Shown here piece after piece: positions 8,163 through 16,267 of a DNA stretch of 64,000 nt. Origin of the DNA: Amycolatopsis sp. CA-128772 (GTDB taxonomy: Bacteria; Actinomycetota; Actinomycetes; Mycobacteriales; Pseudonocardiaceae); contig NZ_PPHG01000092.1 in the NCBI RefSeq assembly GCF_002904295.1, positions 204 through 64,203 on the forward strand, given 5' to 3'. Each line of letters opens with the position of its first letter. Position 1 is the first letter of the stretch. The translations under genes were made by a program, and so were the position numbers. The notes beneath the pieces are model-generated. The model searched no databases. It saw only the letters and a list, made by a program, of their open reading frames with translations, and was not told the DNA's origin.

Positions 8163-8978
8163 ATGGTCAGCATTGACGTCCACAACGCCTTCGTCGACTT
8201 CCCGATCTTCGACGCGAAGACCCGGTCGATGAAGAAGAAGGTCCTCGGCAAGGTCGGCGGCAAGATCGGCACCGAGACCAAGGTGCCGATCATCGAAGCC
8301 CTGCACGACGTGACGCTCTCCCTGCGCGAGGGCGACCGGGTCGGTCTGGTCGGGCACAACGGCGCCGGCAAGTCGACGCTGCTGCGGCTGCTCGCCGGGA
8401 TCTACGAGCCCACCCGCGGGTCCGCGCGGATCGAAGGCAAGATCGCGCCGGTGTTCGACCTCGGCGTCGGCATGGACCCGGAGATCTCCGGCCAGGAGAA
8501 CATCATCATCCGCGGCCTCTTCCTCGGCATGACCGCCAAGGAGATGGAGAAGCGCGTCGACGACATCGCGGAGTTCACCGAGCTCGGCGACTACCTGCAG
8601 ATGCCGCTGCGGACCTACTCGACGGGCATGCGCGTGCGGCTGGCGCTGGGTGTCGTCACCTCGATCGACCCCGAGATCCTGATCCTCGACGAGGGCATCG
8701 GCGCGGTCGACGCGGCGTTCCTGAACAAGGCGCGCGACCGGCTCAAGGACCTCGTCAAGCGCTCCGGCATCCTGGTCTTCGCCAGCCACTCGGACGAGTT
8801 CCTGTTCGAGCTGTGCGACTCGGCCCTGTGGATGGACGAGGGCCACGTGAAGCAACGCGGCTCGCTGCGGGACGTCCTCACCTCGTACAAGGGGCGTGAC
8901 CCCTTCGAGAACATGAGCCAGGAAACCCTGGACCGCTTCGGCATCGAGCCGGTGGCGACGACGAACGGCGGGGAATGA
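8163..8978 (+). CDS. wzt: Galactan/polysaccharide ABC exporter ATPase (Wzt family)
   Basis: 271 residues. Energises the Wzm permease. Walker A GHNGAGKST is at 64-72, the ABC signature YSTGM at 152-156 and Walker B EILILDE at 171-177, with the switch His in FASHSDE. There is no C-terminal carbohydrate-binding extension, as in exporters that do not recognise a capped glycan end. ATG is three bases after the wzm stop, and its stop overlaps the glfT1 start. Confidence 0.92.
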   Translation: MVSIDVHNAFVDFPIFDAKTRSMKKKVLGKVGGKIGTETKVPIIEALHDVTLSLREGDRVGLVGHNGAGKSTLLRLLAGIYEPTRGSARIEGKIAPVFDLGVGMDPEISGQENIIIRGLFLGMTAKEMEKRVDDIAEFTELGDYLQMPLRTYSTGMRVRLALGVVTSIDPEILILDEGIGAVDAAFLNKARDRLKDLVKRSGILVFASHSDEFLFELCDSALWMDEGHVKQRGSLRDVLTSYKGRDPFENMSQETLDRFGIEPVATTNGGE

Positions 8979-9886
8979 TGGCCAGCGAGACCCGGCAGCT
9001 GCCCGACGGCGCGGTCGTCGGCGTGGTCGTCACGCGGCACCGGCGCGAGCTGCTGGCGGACTCGCTGAAGGTCATCGCGGCCCAGACCCGCCCGGTCGAC
9101 CACCTGGTCGTGGTGGACAACGGGCCGGACGAATCGGCGCGCGAAGTCGTCGAGAACTACCCGCTGCCGTACACGTACCTGCCGTCGCACCGGAACCTCG
9201 GCGGCGCCGGCGGGTTCGCGCTGGGCATGCTGCACGCTCTGTCGCTGGGCGCGGACTGGGTCTGGCTGGCCGACGACGACGGCCGCCCGGCCGACGAGAA
9301 CGTGCTCGCCATCCTGCTGGAGGAAGCGGAAAAGCGCGGCCTGGCGGAGATTTCGCCGGTGGTGTCCAACATCGAGGCGCCGGACAAGCTGGCGTTCCCG
9401 CTGCGCCGCGGCCTGACCTGGAAGCGGTCGCAGTCCGAGCTGGGCGTGGACTTCCTGCCCGGCATCGCGTCCCTGATGAACGGCGCGTTGTTCCGCGCGT
9501 CCACTTTGGACGTCGTGGGCGTGCCGGACCTGCGCCTGTTCTTCCGCGGTGACGAGGTCGAGCTGCACCGGCGGCTGGCCCGCTCGGGGCTGCCGTTCGG
9601 CACGTCGCTGAAGACGAAGTACCTGCACCCGGACGGCTCGGACGAGTTCAAGCCGATGCTGGGCGGCAAGTTCCACGCGCAGGACCCGGAGAACGAGGTC
9701 AAGCGCTACTACACCTACCGCAACCGCGGTTACCTGTTGTCCCAGCCGGGAATGCGGAAGATCGGCGCGCTGGAGATCGTCCGGTTCGGACTGTACTTCG
9801 TGGGCGTGAAGCGGGACCCGAAGGCGTTCCTGCAGTGGCTGAAGCTGGTGCGGCAGGGCCGCGCGGAGAAGTTCTACCGCTACTGA
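8975..9886 (+). CDS. glfT1: Galactofuranosyltransferase GlfT1 (GT2)
   Basis: 303 residues, GT-A fold. In mycobacteria GlfT1 adds the first galactofuranose residues to the decaprenyl-PP-GlcNAc-Rha linker. The N-terminal GVVVTRHRR strand, HLVVVDNG and RNLGGAGGF segments and a DDD metal-binding motif at 100-102 are visible. RGDEVELHRR replaces the usual acidic ED motif region. It overlaps wzt by four bases (two consecutive ATG codons at 8975 and 8978). The gene order wzm-wzt-glfT1 differs from M. tuberculosis, where glfT1 lies between them. A strong hairpin follows the stop. Confidence 0.88.
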   Translation: MMASETRQLPDGAVVGVVVTRHRRELLADSLKVIAAQTRPVDHLVVVDNGPDESAREVVENYPLPYTYLPSHRNLGGAGGFALGMLHALSLGADWVWLADDDGRPADENVLAILLEEAEKRGLAEISPVVSNIEAPDKLAFPLRRGLTWKRSQSELGVDFLPGIASLMNGALFRASTLDVVGVPDLRLFFRGDEVELHRRLARSGLPFGTSLKTKYLHPDGSDEFKPMLGGKFHAQDPENEVKRYYTYRNRGYLLSQPGMRKIGALEIVRFGLYFVGVKRDPKAFLQWLKLVRQGRAEKFYRY

Positions 9887-9914
9887 GAAGGGGCCCCCGC
9901 GGGGGCCCCTTCTC
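9885..9914. terminator. Bidirectional hairpin terminator after glfT1
   Basis: Perfect 14-bp inverted repeat: GAGAAGGGGCCCCC at 9885-9898, a two-base loop, and its exact complement at 9901-9914. It lies between the convergent glfT1 and PPE-like genes. There is no T-run, as is common for actinomycete hairpins. Confidence 0.85.
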
Positions 9915-9919
9915 TCGTC

Positions 9920-11413
9920 TCACTCCCCGATGACCGGGGGCGCGGTGCGCATGTCGGTGCCGAAGACCTCGTCGGGGTCACCCTCGACCAGGTAGGTCGG
10001 CCGCGAGTGCTCGGTGTCCTCGTCGCCCTCGCCCTTCTGGCCGCGGCCCATGGCACCACCGCCGGGGCTCATCCCGCCCCGGCCGGCCGCACCGGCGCCG
10101 AGACCACCCATCCCGCGTCCGGCGGCCGCTTCGGCGGCCCCGATCCCACCGGGCCGGGCGGCGCCCGACGCGGCGCCCGCGCCGGTGGCGTTGCCGGCAC
10201 CCGCGCCGCCGGGGCCGAAGCCACCGCCACCGCGTCCGCCGCCGCCCCCGCCGACCTTGGAGTTGTAGGCCTCGTCGCCGCCGAAGTTCATCCCGCCCAT
10301 CGGCATCGGGCTCATCGGCGGCATGCCCCCGAACTGCTGGTTCGGGTTCGAGGTCGACGCCGCCGGCAGCGAGCCGGGCGCGAAGCTGGACGGCGTGGTG
10401 TTGCCCGCGGGCACGAACCCGGACCCGGTGGTCGACCCGGGCCCGGAGAAGGAGTGCCCGGCCGGCCCGCCGAGCGGTCCGGCGGTGGTGCCGGACACGA
10501 AACCCTGAGCCGTGCCGCCCGGCGTGGTCCCCGCGTGCGAGCCCGGCATGTTCACGCTGGAGGGGTTGTTGATGCCGTTCTTGTCCCCGGTACCGCCGGG
10601 ATCATCGCTGCCCCCACCGGTGCTGAAGCTCGGCGGCGGCGCGAAGGCGGGCTGCTTGGAGGCGGCCTCGTAGAGGTTCTTGTCGTAGGTCGACATGACC
10701 CCGGCGGCCTCGTCGTGCGCGGCCTGGCTGTCCTTCTGCTTCTGGATCGACTTGTCGACGTTGTCGGGCAGGTTGAACGGGTTCGACGTCGCCCAGCCCT
10801 TGAACTCGTCGGTCCAGCTGAACGGAATGGGCGCAGGCATGGAGTTCTTCGCCGTGGCGGCGGCCTGCCCCTGGTCGTAGATGGTCTCCGAGGCCAGCTT
10901 GGCGTTCTGCGAGTTGGCGTCGGACCACTTGCTGAGGCTGGTGAAGTACTGCTGCGCGTTCTCGGCGGCGCTGCCTTCCCAGGTGCCCTTGGAGGCGTTG
11001 ACGGCGGTGGTCATCGACTGCGCGAACTTGTCGAAGACCTGGTGCACCTGGTGGTAGGCGGTCGAGACCTCGGACACCTGGTCGACGTCGAGGTTGCTCT
11101 GGAGGAAGGCCTGCAGCTGGGTGTGGTCGGTGCCCTTGTAGTCCGCGTTCGGCGCGTTCAGCCCCGAGACGTACTCGACATCGCGGCCCGTGGTGGCGTC
11201 CTTGACGTTCTTGTCGCCCATCTGCTGGGCCTGGTTCTTCGCCCGCGCCTGGGCCATCCACTGCTGGATCGGGCCGAACAGCCAGCTGCTGGGATCGACG
11301 CCCTCTTCGGCTTTTTGCTGCAGGTAGGCATCCCGCTCGGCGGGCGCCATGTCCTGCACTTCCTGCGGCGTCTTGTCCGGCGTCTTCGGCCGCGGGCCCT
11401 GTCGCGTGGTCAT
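9920..11413 (-). CDS. PPE/WXG-like secreted protein with Gly-rich C-terminal half
   Basis: 497 residues. The N-terminal half is helical with a WEG turn at 145-147, the hairpin mark of ESX/type VII substrates, and a helical region to about 250. Residues from about 255 are low complexity, rich in Gly, Pro, Ser and Met, including a poly-Gly stretch near 390. The C-terminal tail is acidic and ordered. There is no classical signal peptide. It is the third gene after a small helical protein and a DUF3558 lipoprotein, an arrangement I associate with Pseudonocardiaceae. Export through a type VII system is inferred; no ESX machinery genes are in the window. Confidence 0.75.
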   Translation of the reverse strand: MTTRQGPRPKTPDKTPQEVQDMAPAERDAYLQQKAEEGVDPSSWLFGPIQQWMAQARAKNQAQQMGDKNVKDATTGRDVEYVSGLNAPNADYKGTDHTQLQAFLQSNLDVDQVSEVSTAYHQVHQVFDKFAQSMTTAVNASKGTWEGSAAENAQQYFTSLSKWSDANSQNAKLASETIYDQGQAAATAKNSMPAPIPFSWTDEFKGWATSNPFNLPDNVDKSIQKQKDSQAAHDEAAGVMSTYDKNLYEAASKQPAFAPPPSFSTGGGSDDPGGTGDKNGINNPSSVNMPGSHAGTTPGGTAQGFVSGTTAGPLGGPAGHSFSGPGSTTGSGFVPAGNTTPSSFAPGSLPAASTSNPNQQFGGMPPMSPMPMGGMNFGGDEAYNSKVGGGGGGRGGGGFGPGGAGAGNATGAGAASGAARPGGIGAAEAAAGRGMGGLGAGAAGRGGMSPGGGAMGRGQKGEGDEDTEHSRPTYLVEGDPDEVFGTDMRTAPPVIGE

Positions 11414-11423
11414 TTGAACTCCC

Positions 11424-11999
11424 CTAAGCCTTGGGCAGTTTCGGCTCGACGGCCTTCGTGGCCATGTCTTCGGCGATCTGGCACGCCTTGGCCACGGTCT
11501 TGAGACCGGTGGCGTTCACGTCCACTCGCCCCTTGTCCCCCACCCCGAGGGCGACGGTGCAGCCCAGCGGCGCGTCGCTCGACGCCTCCTTGGCCGCGCG
11601 GCCGTTCACCGGCATGTCCTTCACCCCGTTGCCCGTGTCGTTGACGGAGTCGAGCGGGGCGGTGTCGCGGATGGCGACGCTCAGGAGCATGCCCTCTTCG
11701 CTCGCATCGGTGACCTTGTGCTGGTAGCTGCAGACCCGGGCACCGCCGAGCTTCCTCTCGTTGGGAGGCTCGAACGAGGAGGCGTAGCCGCTGATGTCAG
11801 CCGGGGTGAGCAAGGTGCACGGCTGCAGGTCGGCGGTGGAAGCGCCGCCCGGGTTCGCCGAGCTGGAGCCGACGCTCGACGGCGCGGCGGACTCCGAGCC
11901 GGCCGGTGAGGCGGTCCCCGGCTGGGTGGTCGTGCAACCGGCCAGCAGGACGGCACCGGCGGCGAGGGGCAGGATGGCCCGTGCGAGGAGTTTCATCAT
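11424..11999 (-). CDS. DUF3558-type lipoprotein
   Basis: 191 residues. Signal peptide with the lipobox LLAGC at about 18-22, then a Ser/Ala/Pro linker to about 57 and a globular domain with two conserved Cys (QPCTLLTPADI and ARVCSYQ), characteristic of DUF3558. It is anchored on the outer face of the membrane. Function is unknown. It sits three bases after the small ESX-like gene and ten bases before the PPE-like gene, so all three are probably one transcript. Two consecutive ATGs make the exact start ambiguous. Confidence 0.82.
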   Translation of the reverse strand: MMKLLARAILPLAAGAVLLAGCTTTQPGTASPAGSESAAPSSVGSSSANPGGASTADLQPCTLLTPADISGYASSFEPPNERKLGGARVCSYQHKVTDASEEGMLLSVAIRDTAPLDSVNDTGNGVKDMPVNGRAAKEASSDAPLGCTVALGVGDKGRVDVNATGLKTVAKACQIAEDMATKAVEPKLPKA

Positions 12000-12002
12000 T
12001 CC

Positions 12003-12449
12003 CTAGTGCTTGGGCTTCAAGGCGTCGAAAGCGGCGTTGTCGGACTCGTTGTACTTGGCGACGGCGAGATCGAGCGCTTGGTTCGCCTGGTCGGCCAGGT
12101 TCTTGAGCTCTTCGAGCGCGGTGCTCGCGGACCCCTCGGCCTGCGCCGCACCCTTGTGGTCGTGCGCGGCGACGGTGTGCCCGTACGGGTGGTTCCCCAG
12201 CTGAGGTGACTGGTTGAGCAGGTAGATGGCTTCGGATTTTTCGTTGAGGTCGTTGACCAGGTCGGACAGCGCCTTCTTGATCGGCGCAACCCCCTCGGGC
12301 GAAACCCTGAAGCCGCCGCTGCCGGCCGCGGCCAGCAGCTTCTGCGTCTCCGCCGTCGCCGCCTTCACGGCCGTGTCCATGGCGCCGGAGGAGAACGGGT
12401 TGACGATGTCCGACATCGAGCCGCCGCCACCGCCGTCAGCTATCAGCAT
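12003..12449 (-). CDS. Small helical ESX-associated protein
   Basis: 148 residues (137 if the second ATG at 12416 is used). No signal peptide. Predicted mainly alpha-helical, with a hairpin-like layout and a conserved-looking PYGHTVAAHDHKGAAQAEG segment in the middle. It begins the operon that continues with the DUF3558 lipoprotein and PPE-like protein. A WXG-type turn is not obvious, so membership of the WXG100 superfamily is uncertain. The 129 bases upstream (12450-12578) probably hold the operon promoter. Confidence 0.65.
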   Translation of the reverse strand: MLIADGGGGGSMSDIVNPFSSGAMDTAVKAATAETQKLLAAAGSGGFRVSPEGVAPIKKALSDLVNDLNEKSEAIYLLNQSPQLGNHPYGHTVAAHDHKGAAQAEGSASTALEELKNLADQANQALDLAVAKYNESDNAAFDALKPKH

Positions 12450-12578
12450 CGCTGTCCACCCCGAATGTCGTCGCCCGTGCGTGTGCTCCCGGGAGTCTAC
12501 TAGCCGGGCACCCAGCGCAACGGCTGTTCACCGATCTTCACTTCGGACGCGCCAGGCTGCCGGCCGGTTCCGCAGCGC

Positions 12579-13343
12579 TCAGAACTGGCCTTCGAGCTGG
12601 GCGTACAGCTGCTGGGCCAGCCGGGCGTTGTCCGCGGGGGCGTAGGTGATCCAGCGCTGGCCGTCGGCGGCCGCGCGGGAGGACATCAGCCAGCGGCCGC
12701 TGGGGGTGTCGAACCAGGCCAGCGGGGGGAACGTGCCGCCGCGGGTCTGGGCCGTGAACTGGCCCACGCGCTTCTTCGGCTCCTGGAACACCCGCTCGAT
12801 CATGCGGACCTGCGGGCCGCCGCTGCCGCTCTGCGAACGCGGGGCGCTGACTCCCGCGAAGGGGTCGTACGCGTCGTCGCGGCGCGGGTGGCGGGGCTGC
12901 TGGACCGGCCGGGAAATCGTCACCGACTGGCCGGGCGCCGCCGGGGTGAGCGGGAGGAGGTCGACGATCGCCGGGACGATGCCCGTCGGGCGGACCTCCT
13001 CGAAGACGATGAGGTTCTCCTTCTGGTGGGCCAGCACCGCGAACTGGCCGTCGGACGCCACCCGCGCGAACAGGTGGCGGTCGCCCAGCTCGGCCGCCGC
13101 GCTGATGGTCACACTGCCGCGGACGAACGTGGTCAGCGCCAGCTCGGCGTCCGGGTCGAGGCGGCCGCGGCTCCACAGCCCGCGGCCGGTCAGGTCGCGG
13201 ACCACGGCGTCGCGGATCATCGCGCGCTGCTCGACGGTCGTGCCGACGTGCGGGACCTCGAACGGCGTCGGCGCGCGGCCGAGCCCGAGCCGCTCCAGCA
13301 GGATGTCCACCGCCGCCAGCGACAGCGAGAACGAGTGCGGCAT
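12579..13343 (-). CDS. EspG-family ESX secretion-associated protein
   Basis: 254 residues. EspG proteins are cytosolic chaperones that bind the tips of PE/PPE heterodimers and deliver them to type VII secretion. The sequence opens with FSLSLAAVDILLERLGL and contains the ESX-associated pattern of alternating strands and helices, ending with YAPADNARLAQQLYAQLEGQ. The start at 13343 is favoured by a GGAAG just upstream and by homologous-looking sequence beginning there; the frame extends further but not as sensible protein. It is upstream of, and in the same direction as, the PPE-like operon. Confidence 0.75.
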   Translation of the reverse strand: MPHSFSLSLAAVDILLERLGLGRAPTPFEVPHVGTTVEQRAMIRDAVVRDLTGRGLWSRGRLDPDAELALTTFVRGSVTISAAAELGDRHLFARVASDGQFAVLAHQKENLIVFEEVRPTGIVPAIVDLLPLTPAAPGQSVTISRPVQQPRHPRRDDAYDPFAGVSAPRSQSGSGGPQVRMIERVFQEPKKRVGQFTAQTRGGTFPPLAWFDTPSGRWLMSSRAAADGQRWITYAPADNARLAQQLYAQLEGQF

Positions 13344-13448
13344 TCGCTTCCAACCCCCCGCGGATGAGTCCGGCGTTCGCGAAAACCGTAGCTCCGCCCT
13401 CAGCGAACCCGCTTGCCGGGGCAAGATCGCCGCTGGTCCGATGGACGC

Positions 13449-13694
13449 ATGGCTGACCAGAAACCCGCACTCGTGCTGCACCTGGCGACCGGCGGCGAAC
13501 CGCTGCTGTTCGCGCTCACCACCGAAGAATCCGGCAAGCTGGCGGGCCGGCTCGCCCAGCTCGTGAAGGACGGCGCCGTCGAATCGGTGACCACCAAGGA
13601 CGACTCGGTGGTCGCGATCAACTTCGCCCACGTCGCCGCCGCCTACGTCGACGACCTCACCCGCAAGAGCAAGGTCTTCGGCCTGCACGCCTGA
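13449..13694 (+). CDS. Conserved small protein, function unknown
   Basis: 81 residues, starting MADQKPALVLHLATGGEP. Alternating charged and hydrophobic residues suggest a small beta-alpha fold; no motif is recognised. It is divergent from the EspG-like gene (105-base gap) and followed by a hairpin terminator. Strong third-position GC supports it. An upstream ATG at 13441 is out of frame. Confidence 0.6.
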   Translation: MADQKPALVLHLATGGEPLLFALTTEESGKLAGRLAQLVKDGAVESVTTKDDSVVAINFAHVAAAYVDDLTRKSKVFGLHA

Positions 13695-13698
13695 GACG

Positions 13699-13737
13699 GC
13701 GAAGGCCGCCTCACGACGTACGTGAGACGGCCTTCGC
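13699..13737. terminator. Bidirectional hairpin terminator before glfT2 3' end
   Basis: 17-bp arms at 13699-13715 and 13721-13737 with one mismatch and a five-base loop. It separates the convergent small gene at 13449-13694 and glfT2. Confidence 0.8.
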
Positions 13738-13746
13738 GAAGCACCC

Positions 13747-15666
13747 TCAGAGCTTGTACAGGCGCTTCCAGTTCTCCCGCGAGGTGAGCTCGGGCATGGC
13801 GCGCTTGTACTGCTCCTGCACCGCCGCGCCTTCCTTGCGCAGCCGCTGGACGACCTTCGCGCCGCGCTTGGCCAGGTCGAACATCTTCGCGCGGTCGTAG
13901 TGCCGGACGCGGACGCCTTCCTGGCTCGCGTCGGTGACGACCGCGGTGTCGAACAGCGCGATGTGCCACCAGTTCGCCTCGTCGATCGGCACCGCGCCGA
14001 GCCCGAACCGGCTGCGGCCCAGCACCCGGTCGAGCACGCGCTTGATCAGCACCAGGCGCTGCATGCTGGGCCGCGGCGCGCTGTTGATGATGCCGATGTC
14101 GTTGGACGCGATGCCCGGGACGTCGGTCGCCTTGTGGCGCTTGGTCTCCGGGTACTCGTCGCGGATCCGGCGGATCTCCTTCATCGCGTCGACCCCGCCG
14201 TCACGCAGGACTTCCGGGCCCTGCAGAAAGTCCTCGACGGCCTTGATCAGCGTCGCCGACAGGCCGTACTGCATGCCGAGCAGGTAGCGCACCAGCTGCG
14301 CGAGCAGCACCCGCGAGAGCAGGTTGAGGTTGAACGGCGAGTGCAGGGCCGCGGTGATGATCGAGTTGCGCAGGTTGAAGTACCGGTGCCACTCGTCCCA
14401 GTCCTTCATGTGGAAGTCCGCGTGCCACACGCCCGCACCCGGCAGGGTGACGGTCGGGAAGCCGTGCGCGCGGGCCCGGTAGGAGTACTCGGCGTCGTCC
14501 CACTGGAAGAAGAACGGCAGCGGGTAGCCGGTGGCCTGGACGACCTCGTACGGGATCAGGCACGACCACCAGCCGTTGTACCCGGCGTCGAGGCGGCGCT
14601 CCTGACGGTTCGGCTTCAGCGTCTCCTCGTCCACGCCGAGCAGGTCGGCGGTGGACAGCGAGTGCTCGACCGGCTGGCCGGGCTCCAGCGTGTTCAGCCG
14701 GGCGTACTCGGCGCCGACGTGCAGCTGGTTCGGGTGGAACAGGTTCAGCATCTGGCCGCCGACGATGATCGGGTTGGCGGCGCGGTTCGAGAACGCCGTC
14801 ATCCGGATCACCAGGTCCGGCTCGAGCAGCACGTCGTCGTCCATGAACAGGACGTTCGCGTGCTCGGTCGCGGTGTGCCCGGCCACCTCGAACAGGCCGC
14901 GGGTGAAGCCGCCGGCGCCGCCGAGGTTCGGCTGCTTGATGTAGTGCAGCTTGTCGGCGAGGTCCTTGGCGACCTGCTCGAAGCCGTCGCGGGACTCGAC
15001 GAGGTCGGTGCCCTGGTCGGCGACGTAGATCGCGTCCAGGGTCTCCAGCGAGGAGACGTCCGCGGCGAGGGCCTGGAGGTTCTTCAGGCAGTCGTCGGCG
15101 CGGTTCATCGTGCAGATGGTCACCGCGGTCGGGCGGATCTTCTCCGGTGCCTCGACCGTCCAGCGGACCTGCTCGACGCGCAGCGTCTGGCCGCCCTCGG
15201 TCTCGAGGTCGAGCCAGAGCGCGCCGCCGTCGTAGAACTTGTCGAGCTTGCCGGTCAGCGACACCTTCGCCTGCTTGGCGTCCTTGACCTGCTCGGCGGC
15301 CACGACGCGGGGCTCGCCCTCGACATCGGAAGCGCCCATCGACAGCAGGCCGGTGCCGGTGACGACGGCCTCGACCGAGACCTCGGTCACCGTCGTCCAG
15401 CGCTGCCAGTAGCTGGCCGGGAAGCGGCCGAAGTACGTGTTGCCCGAGACCTTGGAGGCGGGGTCGAGGCTGATCGACGCACGTTCCCGCACGGCCGCGC
15501 CCCACTCGAGCTCGGCGTACAGGTCCTTGCTGACGATCGGCGCCGGGCCGGCGTAGAGCCCGCGCTGCGCCGTCAGACGGCCCTGCGGAGTGTGCTCGGT
15601 GAACCGCGTCTCGGCGGCCGCGCCGGCTGGGGTGGTCGGCGCCGGGGTGGCTGTTTTACCGGGCAT
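13747..15666 (-). CDS. glfT2: Galactofuranosyltransferase GlfT2 (galactan polymerase)
   Basis: 639 residues, the normal size for the family. Polymerises alternating beta-1,5 and beta-1,6 galactofuranose on the lipid-linked acceptor at the cytoplasmic face. An N-terminal beta-barrel domain (to about 175) precedes the GT-A domain. The metal-binding DDD is at 276-278, the catalytic WDDAEY at 389-394 and the WHADFHMKDWDEWH motif at 414-427, all matching known GlfT2 active-site segments. It starts eight bases after the gtrA stop, so gtrA-glfT2 form an operon. Confidence 0.95.
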   Translation of the reverse strand: MPGKTATPAPTTPAGAAAETRFTEHTPQGRLTAQRGLYAGPAPIVSKDLYAELEWGAAVRERASISLDPASKVSGNTYFGRFPASYWQRWTTVTEVSVEAVVTGTGLLSMGASDVEGEPRVVAAEQVKDAKQAKVSLTGKLDKFYDGGALWLDLETEGGQTLRVEQVRWTVEAPEKIRPTAVTICTMNRADDCLKNLQALAADVSSLETLDAIYVADQGTDLVESRDGFEQVAKDLADKLHYIKQPNLGGAGGFTRGLFEVAGHTATEHANVLFMDDDVLLEPDLVIRMTAFSNRAANPIIVGGQMLNLFHPNQLHVGAEYARLNTLEPGQPVEHSLSTADLLGVDEETLKPNRQERRLDAGYNGWWSCLIPYEVVQATGYPLPFFFQWDDAEYSYRARAHGFPTVTLPGAGVWHADFHMKDWDEWHRYFNLRNSIITAALHSPFNLNLLSRVLLAQLVRYLLGMQYGLSATLIKAVEDFLQGPEVLRDGGVDAMKEIRRIRDEYPETKRHKATDVPGIASNDIGIINSAPRPSMQRLVLIKRVLDRVLGRSRFGLGAVPIDEANWWHIALFDTAVVTDASQEGVRVRHYDRAKMFDLAKRGAKVVQRLRKEGAAVQEQYKRAMPELTSRENWKRLYKL

Positions 15667-15674
15667 GGAAGTCC

Positions 15675-16142
15675 TCAGTTCTCCTCAGTCGACGGCTCGC
15701 GGAAAACGACCCACTTGAGCATCACGAAATTGATCACGGTGGCGGTGGCCTGCGACACGGCCCAGCACAGTGTGTGCTGCCACGCGGACTCCGGCAGCAC
15801 GTTCAGCATCAGCTGGTTCACCCCGACCGCGACGAAGAACGTCACGGTGTAGAGCAGGACGAACGAGCCGACCTGCGCCCGGCCGTCGCGGCGCCCGCCG
15901 GCGAAGGTGAACTTCCGGTTCAGGAAGAACGCCGTGGTCGTACCCACGACGAAAGAGATAGCGCGGGCGATGTCGACCCACGGTGAGGTGGCCATCCCGG
16001 CCACCTGGGTCAGCAGCGTGTAGGTGCCCAGATCGACCAGGGCGCAGAAGCCCCCGATCAGGGCGAAGCGGATGAGCTGGCCCAGCAGTCCAGGGGAAGA
16101 CTGAGCAGCCGCTGCGTCGGCTTGCGGATCGGTCGCCACCAC
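15675..16142 (-). CDS. GtrA-family membrane protein
   Basis: 155 residues with four membrane helices; IRFALIGGFCALVDLGTY is the typical GtrA opening, and FFLNRKFTF is the conserved loop. In mycobacteria the homologue Rv3789 next to dprE1 has been proposed to help translocate decaprenyl-phospho-arabinose or act as an anchor for arabinan enzymes. Here it is divergent from dprE1 and upstream of glfT2. The start is GTG. Confidence 0.85.
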   Translation of the reverse strand: MVATDPQADAAAAQSSPGLLGQLIRFALIGGFCALVDLGTYTLLTQVAGMATSPWVDIARAISFVVGTTTAFFLNRKFTFAGGRRDGRAQVGSFVLLYTVTFFVAVGVNQLMLNVLPESAWQHTLCWAVSQATATVINFVMLKWVVFREPSTEEN

Positions 16143-16267
16143 TGCATTACCTCGATACCTGAGTCACGGTCACCCGCGCGGGCGCTTGTGCCTTGATGCG
16201 CAAAGTGTAGAAGCGAGCACTTCAGGGTCACGTTCCGGGCGTGGTTCGGCGTGGCTACCCTGGTCGA

